This document shows, piece by piece, positions 1-5,193 of a stretch of 10,290 nt of DNA. The stretch is from Alphaproteobacteria bacterium (lineage in GTDB: Bacteria; Pseudomonadota; Alphaproteobacteria; SMXP01), in NCBI GenBank assembly GCA_028280675.1, contig JANQLI010000076.1, positions 1 to 10,290 of the forward strand, given 5' to 3'. Below the pieces are notes generated by a model. That model saw nothing but the letters and a program-made list of their open reading frames with translations, was not told the DNA's origin and made no database searches. Each line of letters starts with the position of its first letter. Position 1 is the stretch's first letter. Position numbers and translations under genes: made by a program.

Positions 1-248
1 TTCACGGCAAAAGCCGCGTCTTGTTCGCTCTCCGCCTGATCAACGGCGGAGTAGGCCGCAGCGTTAATGACAAGATCGGGCGCGTTTGCAGCAAAGATAT
101 CTTGCATCGTTTTAAGACCGGCTGTGCGCAGATCCACATCGTCGCGCCCCACCTGCACCAATGTGATCGTCTCGGGCCAAGGGGCATGGCGCAGTTCACG
201 GGCGACCTGACCGGTCTTTCCAAAAATCAAGACTGTAGACGTTGCCAT
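1..248 (-). CDS. rfbD: dTDP-4-dehydrorhamnose reductase, N-terminal part (runs off the left edge)
   Basis: The minus strand reads from an ATG at 248-246 for 82 codons to the window edge without a stop. RfbD/RmlD is an NADPH-dependent short-chain-dehydrogenase-type reductase that converts dTDP-4-keto-L-rhamnose to dTDP-L-rhamnose, the last step of the cytoplasmic dTDP-rhamnose pathway for polysaccharide synthesis. The protein begins MATSTVLIFGKTGQVARELR. The nucleotide-binding GKTGQVA lies at residues 10-16, followed by a DVDLRT-type strand at 38-42. The family hallmark INAAAYSAVDQAE lies at 61-73. Usual length is near 290 residues, so roughly a quarter is present. A GTG eight codons upstream is possible, but the ATG gives the normal family N-terminus. 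The gene diverges from tRNA-Ser, and the other rml genes would lie outside the window. Related SDR sugar reductases are the main alternative, but the INAAAY..VD.AE motif favours RfbD. Confidence 0.88.
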   Translation of the reverse strand, partial: MATSTVLIFGKTGQVARELRHAPWPETITLVQVGRDDVDLRTAGLKTMQDIFAANAPDLVINAAAYSAVDQAESEQDAAFAV

Positions 249-334
249 GACGGACTCATTGATCGCTGACACTATTGTTACGCTTAAAACCTGTTGGTAA
301 CGGATGTCGCCGGTGAAATCCAGGCTCAGATTTC

Positions 335-363
335 TTGCGCTTTTTTGGCGCTTTGGTTAGGGT
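335..363 (+). promoter_or_regulatory. possible tRNA-Ser promoter
   Basis: TTGCGC at 335-340 and TAGGGT at 358-363 are 17 nt apart and end 24 nt before the tRNA, as expected for a sigma-70-type promoter of a stable RNA. The -10 match is poor, so this is a position-based guess. The rest of 249-387 between the divergent rfbD and tRNA genes shows no other clear element. Confidence 0.3.
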
Positions 364-387
364 TCGCGCCACGCAAGTCTGCTCATG

Positions 388-476
388 GGAGAGGTGCCGG
401 AGTGGTCGAACGGGGCGGTCTCGAAAACCGTTGTGCCTTATGGGCACCGAGGGTTCGAATCCCTCTCTCTCCGCCA
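388..476 (+). tRNA. tRNA-Ser (anticodon CGA)
   Basis: This is a complete class II tRNA. The acceptor strand GGAGAGG (388-394) pairs with TCTCTCC (466-472), with one G-U pair, followed by discriminator G473 and an encoded CCA (474-476). The anticodon stem GCGGT/ACCGT encloses the loop CTCGAAA, giving anticodon CGA at 422-424, which reads the serine codon UCG. The long variable arm GTGCC-loop-GGCAC is typical of tRNA-Ser. The T arm is GAGGG-TTCGAAT-CCCTC (449-465). All stems pair, so the gene looks functional. Its 3' CCA is also the first arm of the inverted repeat that starts the downstream GIY-YIG element. Confidence 0.97.
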
Positions 477-624
477 CCCTACGCTCTTCGAGCTTCGGGC
501 GGCAGGCCACCCAAGCTTATTTTAAGCGCAGGGTGGGCTGACACGCGAAGTCGATTAGAGCTAGGAGTGTCTCCCGAAGCTCCTGTACCGGAGCTTTAGC
601 GTAGGTGGATGAGCGTAGGGAGAC
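474..624 (+). repeat. nested inverted-repeat region linking tRNA-Ser to the GIY-YIG gene
   Basis: Several inverted repeats are packed into about 150 nt. (a) CCACCCTACGCT at 474-485 pairs with AGCGCAGGGTGG at 525-536, 11 of 12 positions, using the tRNA CCA as its end. (b) GAGCTTCGGG at 490-499 pairs perfectly with CCCGAAGCTC at 573-582. (c) GCTTA/TAAGC at 515-519/523-527 forms a tight hairpin. (d) AAGCTCC at 577-583 pairs with GGAGCTT at 590-596. (e) GTCTCCC at 569-575 pairs with GGGAGAC at 618-624. (f) AGCGTAGG occurs twice as a direct repeat at 598-605 and 612-619, and both copies are the reverse complement of the CCTACGCT beside the tRNA. These pairings were read directly; some are mutually exclusive. 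The layout resembles the terminus of a palindromic mobile element or a structured transcript leader. No terminator-like T run follows any of these stems. Confidence 0.75.
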
Positions 625-634
625 TGGAGTAGCA

Positions 635-871
635 ATGTGGTACGTTTATTTTCTGGAATTGAAGAATGGTGATATTTACATTGGATCAACTAACGACCTG
701 AAAAGACGTAAACAATCACATGACAAAGGTGGAGTGAATTCTACTAAAGCAAACCTACCAGTCACCTTAAAATCTTACATCGCTGTTGAAACAGAAAATA
801 TTGCCAGAGATCTTGAAAAATATTTCAAATCCGGTTCGGGCAAAGCTATTGCTATGAAGCGTTTCTGGTAA
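635..871 (+). CDS. small GIY-YIG domain endonuclease (COG2827/UPF0213-like)
   Basis: This 78-residue protein consists of one GIY-YIG nuclease domain, the family that cleaves DNA in homing endonucleases, UvrC and some restriction enzymes. The GIY element appears as WYVYF (2-6) and the YIG as Y15-I16-G17. The expected catalytic residues are visible: Y5, Y15, R24 or R25 in DLKRRKQSH, H29, and E61 in RDLEKYFKSGSGK. The length fits single-domain COG2827 proteins, which have no separate DNA-binding domain. I chose ATG 635 because GGAG at 626-629 lies 5 nt upstream; an in-frame GTG at 605 falls inside the repeats. The gene sits between the tRNA-Ser-linked repeats and an AT-rich DUF4238 gene, and is itself AT-rich (21 of 60 bases G+C at 661-720) compared with the host-like genes further right. 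Homing-like activity at the tRNA is an inference; the cellular role of this subfamily is poorly known. Confidence 0.88.
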   Translation: MWYVYFLELKNGDIYIGSTNDLKRRKQSHDKGGVNSTKANLPVTLKSYIAVETENIARDLEKYFKSGSGKAIAMKRFW

Positions 872-985
872 GTTTGCCGTATCCTCATTTGACTTCATAA
901 AATTTCAATACATTGATTTCGAACGGTTTATAACGATTCGAATTCCGCGCTGGGTTTGTTATGGTTCAAATGAAAAAGGTTGAAA

Positions 986-2332
986 ATGGCAAATACCCAA
1001 GAATCAAAAAGACATCACTACACTCCAGAATTTCTTATGGATAAATGGGTGGTAGAAAATTCTTCAGGCCACAGAATCCTGAATGCCCATTATTGGGATT
1101 CATATAAAAATTGTGTGCGCTGTAGATCCGATAAAGGACCAAAAGCCTACTGTCACAAAAGTCATTTGCTTACTTTAGAAAATCCGCACCCTGAAGGAAG
1201 AGATGCAATTGAACGTCAATTCTTTGGTGAGATTGACACCAAAGGGGCATTGGTGCGTGATGTGCTGCTGCAGTCAAAAGGTGCTGTTACCAATTTAACT
1301 GTAGATCAACGCTGTGATTGGGCACGTTTGCTATTGTCTTTGGATGCCAGGCGCCCTGATAACGTCTCTAAGTTAACAAATGAAGGTGCTGCATTCCTCC
1401 GTGAGGAGTTGAATAATGACGAAGAAATTCTGGATGTTTTGTCAGAGGAAGGAGTAACATGCTCTCCTGCAGAATATGTTGAAAAGAATCTTTATCCTCT
1501 TAAAGATAGGGCAACCGGCAATATTCAGGCTCTTGTAGATAATCCAAAAGTGGGGAAGGTTCTTATAAATGCACACTGGCATGTTATTCAACTTGACGAT
1601 AGTGCTGTGCCACTTATGCTATCTGACCGACCTTTGATCAGAATGAATGCATATGACAGCCCTGGCGCTGTATGGGTGATGCCTATTTCACCCTCAGCAG
1701 TGTTTATAGCTGTCAATCATCCAGAAAATTTACGGCGACTTCTAAGTGTCAGTCATAGACAATTTTCAAAGCAATTAAATATATCTAGTGCTTCCCAAAC
1801 AGATAAATATATTTTTAGTATTAGTGCACACCATGAATCTTGGTTAGGCAAGTATCTGGGAACTCTAAGTGCGATGGATGTAGAAGATAGTCAGGATGCT
1901 GAGGCATCGCAAAATGAAGGGCCGCCGCCGCAAGGCTGGCGGGAAACGATGCTCGCGCATTGCCGGCCGCAACCGGCCATCCCGGCGGTACTTGTTTTTG
2001 TTCTGAGTGTGCTCATGCCGATCACGCTCTTTGGCGTCACCGGTGACAGTGCATCTGTTTTTGTCTATCTGATTCCACTTGGTATTCTTGCATCAGCAGG
2101 GCTCGCGGTTGCGGCCGGGTTTTGCTCTCTCTTTCCGCAAGCCCTCTGGGTGTTGCTCGGGTTTTGGGGTTTAAACCTGACGATGCGCGGTTTGCTCCCT
2201 TTGCATAATGTGTGGGTCTTTCGCAGTGGCGTCATCGCTATGGTGCTGATGATCGTTTTTCAGATCTGGCGTGTGCGCACCGGCAAGTTTGTTCCCACCG
2301 TTCATGATCGTCCTGATGCTGTGGATGATTAG
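986..2332 (+). CDS. DUF4238 protein fused in frame to a four-helix membrane segment (probable chimera)
   Basis: This is a 448-residue protein in two unlike parts. Residues 1 to about 280 match the DUF4238 pattern: HHYTPEFLMDKW near the N-terminus (10-21), and a later PLMLSDRPLI followed by VMPISPSAVF, corresponding to the usual TSDNP-V and PLSP positions. DUF4238 is common in variable and mobile regions, with no established biochemical activity. Residues about 281-311 are a hydrophilic, acidic linker. Residues 312-448 start PPPQGWRETM and contain four hydrophobic segments at about 332-351, 356-385, 388-408 and 413-434, so they are probably inner-membrane; I do not recognise this family. Base composition jumps at the join: 20 of 60 bases are G+C at 1801-1860, 27 of 60 at 1861-1920 and 44 of 60 at 1921-1980. 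ATG 986 follows AAAGG at 975-979; a TTG at 980 is less likely. An internal in-frame ATG at 1949 could start the membrane part alone. Confidence 0.8.
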   Translation: MANTQESKRHHYTPEFLMDKWVVENSSGHRILNAHYWDSYKNCVRCRSDKGPKAYCHKSHLLTLENPHPEGRDAIERQFFGEIDTKGALVRDVLLQSKGAVTNLTVDQRCDWARLLLSLDARRPDNVSKLTNEGAAFLREELNNDEEILDVLSEEGVTCSPAEYVEKNLYPLKDRATGNIQALVDNPKVGKVLINAHWHVIQLDDSAVPLMLSDRPLIRMNAYDSPGAVWVMPISPSAVFIAVNHPENLRRLLSVSHRQFSKQLNISSASQTDKYIFSISAHHESWLGKYLGTLSAMDVEDSQDAEASQNEGPPPQGWRETMLAHCRPQPAIPAVLVFVLSVLMPITLFGVTGDSASVFVYLIPLGILASAGLAVAAGFCSLFPQALWVLLGFWGLNLTMRGLLPLHNVWVFRSGVIAMVLMIVFQIWRVRTGKFVPTVHDRPDAVDD

Positions 2333-2350
2333 CAATATCACTCTGTAAAC

Positions 2351-2368
2351 GCACCTCAGGTGTTTTTT
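2351..2368 (+). terminator. weak candidate rho-independent terminator
   Basis: CACC (2352-2355) pairs with GGTG (2359-2362) across a three-base loop, followed immediately by six T residues (2363-2368). The stem is only four pairs, so termination would be weak. It lies 20 nt after the membrane-segment stop, where a terminator is expected. The remaining intergenic sequence to 2526 contains a tandem GATACT repeat (2475-2480, 2481-2486) next to TATGAT (2472-2477), which could be a -10 box without a convincing -35. Confidence 0.35.
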
Positions 2369-2526
2369 GACGTCTTCTCCTCTTTTATGGTCAATAACTT
2401 TATGTTTCATAACAGGTTGTTGCCGCCATATACATTGCCGCTGGTTTCGTGGCGTAGCATGAGCCGCGCTGTATGATACTGATACTGTCTATCACCGCGT
2501 CATGCGGAGAAAAGTAAGGAAGACAT

Positions 2527-3606
2527 ATGAAGAAGACATCATGGAAGTATCTCGGGTTGCTCTCGGCTGTGCTTTTAGTGGGGTGTACAACATTACCTGG
2601 GAGTGCGCCGGGTCTGCGTCAAAACGGCGCCAGCTATCAATTACAGACCCGCTTTACGGATATGTACGATTTTGCCCTCGTGCACACGGATGGCGGCGCG
2701 ATTGCCCCTCAATCGGTCAGCCTTGATCAGGCGGCAGATGTCTTAGCGGGTTATGATGTGGTCTTTCTCGGCGAAGCCCATCGCCATCCCGGCAATCATT
2801 TGGCGCAGATGGAAATCTATCAACGGCTCTATGACCGGAATCGAAATCTCTCTTTGAGTCTCGAACAACTAGAACGGGATGTACAGCCCTTGCTGGACCG
2901 TTACCTGAACGGGGACATCGGCGAACAGACACTCCGCGATGAAGGGCGTGCGTGGGATAATCACCCGACCTCTTACCGCCCGCTTGTTGAATTTTCCAAA
3001 GCGCGCGGGCTTCCTGTGATTGCGTCTGAGGTTCCCGTCTGGATCGTGCGGTGTATTGGTCAACAGGGGCCAGAGGTTCTGGATAAATTGACGGCGGAGC
3101 AGCGCACATGGGTGGCGCAAGAGCTGAATATCGAAATGGACGATCCCGCTTATATGCAAAAATATATGTCGTTCCTCGGAGGCAGTGGATCCCATGGCGG
3201 CGATGCAAAAACCGCCGCCACCCATGCCGGTCCAACCCCACAGCAGATGAACAGTTTTGCCGCGCAAGTGAGCCGGGATGACACCATGGCGGAATCCATC
3301 GCCATGCATGTGCAAGACAATCCAGGCCGTCAAGTGGTGCACTTGAACGGCAGCTTCCACAGCGAATCGTTTTTGGGGACGGTTGAGCGTCTGCGCTTGC
3401 GCATGCCGGATTTAAAAATCGCTGTTGTGAATCCCATACAAGTGGATGATCCCGCAAACCCACGTTTTGATGCAAAAGACGTCAGTACAGGAACATTTGT
3501 GTTGATGACTTATCCGGCGCCTGCTGATTATGTTTCAGATGACGAGATGATGGCGCAAATCATGAAAACCATGAAAAATCGCGCCAGAAAATCCTGCCCG
3601 CTTTAA
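2527..3606 (+). CDS. ChaN-like lipoprotein (haem-binding-uptake/Tiki superfamily, PF04187-type)
   Basis: This 359-residue protein has a lipoprotein signal peptide: KK at 2-3, a hydrophobic core and the lipobox LVGC ending at C20, so it is probably anchored to a membrane facing the periplasm. The ChaN fold is marked by VVFLGEAHRHPGNH at 78-91 with the conserved GE.H, then SYRPLVEFSKARGLPVIASEVP at 149-170. It continues with DDTMAESIA at 251-259 and VVHLNGSFHSESFLGT at 270-284. ChaN of Campylobacter binds haem between two monomers and is linked to iron uptake; other members may be metalloproteases like Tiki. A Gly/His-rich insert, FLGGSGSHGGDAK at 216-228, precedes the TMA motif, where homologues are also variable. 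The start is supported by AAGGA at 2516-2520. It stands alone on the plus strand and converges with the YCII/LysR pair, with 68 nt between stops and no clear terminator. Substrate is not determinable here. Confidence 0.88.
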   Translation: MKKTSWKYLGLLSAVLLVGCTTLPGSAPGLRQNGASYQLQTRFTDMYDFALVHTDGGAIAPQSVSLDQAADVLAGYDVVFLGEAHRHPGNHLAQMEIYQRLYDRNRNLSLSLEQLERDVQPLLDRYLNGDIGEQTLRDEGRAWDNHPTSYRPLVEFSKARGLPVIASEVPVWIVRCIGQQGPEVLDKLTAEQRTWVAQELNIEMDDPAYMQKYMSFLGGSGSHGGDAKTAATHAGPTPQQMNSFAAQVSRDDTMAESIAMHVQDNPGRQVVHLNGSFHSESFLGTVERLRLRMPDLKIAVVNPIQVDDPANPRFDAKDVSTGTFVLMTYPAPADYVSDDEMMAQIMKTMKNRARKSCPL

Positions 3607-3674
3607 ATGATTGAACATGTGTGATCGCGAAGACCTTACAGCAGTGATTGCGTTGGCTGCGCGGTAAAGGGTGA

Positions 3675-3977
3675 TTACTTCCAGGTGATCCCGCCGACCC
3701 ACTTCCCGGCCACCGCTTTGAACGGCAGCATATCGATGCTGTCCCACACATTTTGCTGTGCGTAGGGGTCTTGATTGAAAAGATCCCATGCCGCTTGTTC
3801 ATTGTCCGCTTCGATCATGATGATGCTGGCTTCGTAGCCGCCATCTTCTGCAGGAACGGGTCCCGCCACCGTGATGTTCTGCCAGACTCTTTCAATATGA
3901 TCGAGATGATCTTTTAAAAACTCTTCGCGAATGCGCGGTGCGTTCACCCCGTCACGGCAAATAAAACAATAGAGCAT
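3675..3977 (-). CDS. YCII-family (YciI-like) small protein
   Basis: This 100-residue protein has the ferredoxin-like alpha/beta barrel signature of the YCII family: MLYCFICRDG at the N-terminus, R15-EEFLKDHLDHI with H24, VAGPVPAED at 37-45, a central SIIMIEADNEQAAWDLFNQDPY at 51-72 with the conserved DPY, and F86-K-AV near the end. The His and Asp pair is thought to be active-site in the family, and some members are lyases or dehydrochlorinases in aromatic degradation, but most have no known reaction. The gene starts 4 nt after the LysR stop on the same strand, so the two are almost certainly co-transcribed and perhaps translationally coupled. This places the protein under the same control as the regulator of the divergent TonB receptor locus, and suggests a small accessory enzyme of the pathway. 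That function is inferred only from context. Confidence 0.87.
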   Translation of the reverse strand: MLYCFICRDGVNAPRIREEFLKDHLDHIERVWQNITVAGPVPAEDGGYEASIIMIEADNEQAAWDLFNQDPYAQQNVWDSIDMLPFKAVAGKWVGGITWK

Positions 3978-3981
3978 CAGG

Positions 3982-4932
3982 TCAATCTTTCGTTTGAACG
4001 CGATCTATATCGACTTTTTTACTTTCGGCGCGAATAAGGTCGATAAGTTTTTGTGTCGCTGCGTTCAATAAGGCATTGCGGCGGTAAGCCAGATACGCCA
4101 CGCGATAGCCGAATTTAAAATCAAAGGGCAAGGCGACAAGAAGACCCCCTTCTAAGAAAGGCCCGACGATTCCCGGATGTGCGGGAACAATGTGGTCACC
4201 ATAGGAAAGCAGGGCTGGGCCACTCACATAATTATCGCAATAGATAAATCGGCTCGGAGGGTCGATGCCCTCGGAAATGAATGCTGCGTTCACATCATTC
4301 TGTATGGGTGCTGGCTGTGCGGGAAAAATGAAGGGATAGTTTCTGAGGTCCTCAAGCGTTAAGGACTCCTTTTTCGCTAAGGGGTGTTTTGTCGAGCAGA
4401 CGAAGCGAAGCTGCGTGGCGTAGAGACGTTCGACAACAAGCTCATGATCTGATTGCCATCCTTGCGCCGGTGCCGCAACAACCACATCAAGGGCGCCATC
4501 AAGCAATTGATTGCGTAATGTGCGGTTTAACCCCATGGCAATGGACACGTGTAAAGAGGGGTGCAGTTGGGATAAGGCGTACACCGCTTGTGGGATGACA
4601 CTGCCTGCAGGATCGTCTGCTGTGCCAAGACGCACATTGCCAAGTTCCCCGTGGCCAACGGCCCAAACCTCTTCCGCGGCTGTTTTGGCGTCATGCAGCA
4701 GAACACGCGCATGCAGCACAAGCCGTTTTCCGGCATCCGTCAGCCGCGTCCCCCCTTGGTTGCGATCGAAAAGCTTTGTCTCAATCGATTTTTCCAGTTT
4801 TGAAATAGCTGCGCTCACGGCCTGCTGGGTGATGTTCAACTGGTGCGCGGCTTTCGCGTATCCGCCGGTTTCGGCAACAGTGAGGAAGTATCGGATTTGG
4901 CGAAGGTCGAGTTGATCGAGTGTCAGGGCCAT
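3982..4932 (-). CDS. LysR-family transcriptional regulator
   Basis: This 316-residue protein has a classic LysR layout. The N-terminal winged helix-turn-helix covers about residues 10-69: DLRQIRYFLTVAETGGYAKA, QLNITQQAVSAAISKLE and LFDRNQGGTRLTDAG. The linker helix is at 70-92. A periplasmic-binding-protein-like effector domain follows from about 95 (GNVRLGTADDPAGSVIPQAV) to 305, including the dimer-type ELVVERLYATQLRFVCSTKHPLA stretch at 164-186. LysR proteins usually bind T-N11-A palindromes and activate a divergent operon on binding a small pathway metabolite. Here the divergent gene is a TonB receptor, 261 nt away, with palindromes between them. The effector is unknown. The start is ATG 4932 with AAGG about 9 nt upstream on the minus strand; the N-terminal MALTLDQLDLRQIRYF is normal for the family. 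Confidence 0.95.
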   Translation of the reverse strand: MALTLDQLDLRQIRYFLTVAETGGYAKAAHQLNITQQAVSAAISKLEKSIETKLFDRNQGGTRLTDAGKRLVLHARVLLHDAKTAAEEVWAVGHGELGNVRLGTADDPAGSVIPQAVYALSQLHPSLHVSIAMGLNRTLRNQLLDGALDVVVAAPAQGWQSDHELVVERLYATQLRFVCSTKHPLAKKESLTLEDLRNYPFIFPAQPAPIQNDVNAAFISEGIDPPSRFIYCDNYVSGPALLSYGDHIVPAHPGIVGPFLEGGLLVALPFDFKFGYRVAYLAYRRNALLNAATQKLIDLIRAESKKVDIDRVQTKD

Positions 4933-5193
4933 ATGGCTTAACCTTTTGAGCTGATTGGCAAAATTGTAAACAAAAATATTTTGTATATAAAATATGAACT
5001 AGCAATATATTATTGTATTAGACTTGGCGTCAACTCCTCATCGCTAAAGCCTAGAAGAATGCATTTGAAAGTTGCTGAGAGATATGTTGCTTCTATACAA
5101 CAACAAATTCAGTTTGTTGAAATAGGCATAGACTTAAAAATTATTTTGTCTTAGCCTCACGTTACTTAAAACATGTTTTTTCAGGGGGAAAGA
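4933..5193. promoter_or_regulatory. divergent LysR/TonB-receptor regulatory region rich in palindromes
   Basis: This 261-nt AT-rich gap contains overlapping perfect inverted repeats near the LysR side: ACAAAA-ata-TTTTGT (4970-4984), ATATTTT-gtatat-AAAATAT (4976-4995) and CAATA-tat-TATTG (5003-5015). TTGTA recurs at 4964-4968, 4981-4985 and 5013-5017. A second cluster lies closer to the receptor gene and is given as its own entry. The arrangement, with a regulator-proximal and a target-proximal site, is what divergent LysR systems often show (autoregulation plus activation). The receptor ribosome-binding site AGGGGGA is at 5183-5189. Assignment of any palindrome to this LysR is inference. Confidence 0.6.
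5085..5119 (+). promoter_or_regulatory. candidate LysR operator: two interlocked TTGTTG-type palindromes
   Basis: TGTTG (5085-5089) pairs with CAACA (5098-5102) across 8 nt, and CAACAAA (5101-5107) pairs perfectly with TTTGTTG (5113-5119) across 5 nt. The two repeats share the CA at 5101-5102. They lie 75-110 nt before the receptor start, directly against a possible -35 TTGAAA (5117-5122) with TTATTT (5141-5146) as a poor -10. This is the usual place for an activator site. No binding consensus for this particular regulator is known to me. Confidence 0.5.

Noticed and set aside
294..599. Open frames running through the tRNA gene
   Set aside because: They cover the tRNA and its palindromic flank, have no ribosome site and no protein-like composition.
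605..634. GTG 605 as the start of the GIY-YIG protein
   Set aside because: It lies within the repeat region, adds ten residues not typical of the family, and has no ribosome site, whereas ATG 635 has GGAG 5 nt upstream.
937..946. TTCGAATTCC similar to the tRNA T-loop TTCGAATCC, as an attachment-site remnant
   Set aside because: Only seven contiguous bases match and the flanking stem bases do not; too short to separate from chance, as TTCGAA also occurs at 918-923.
2717..3475. Long minus-strand open frame (252 codons) opposite the ChaN-like gene
   Set aside because: It is rich in Arg, Cys, Pro and His with no domain pattern, and lies wholly opposite a well-supported gene, as expected for a codon-bias shadow.
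3607..3674. Bidirectional terminator between the converging ChaN-like and YCII genes
   Set aside because: Only a four-base CAGC/GCTG pairing and no T run was found.
5173..5193. ATG 5173 as the TonB-receptor start
   Set aside because: It lies upstream of the strong AGGGGGA site, which serves ATG 5194 or 5197; the extra residues would also spoil the signal peptide start.
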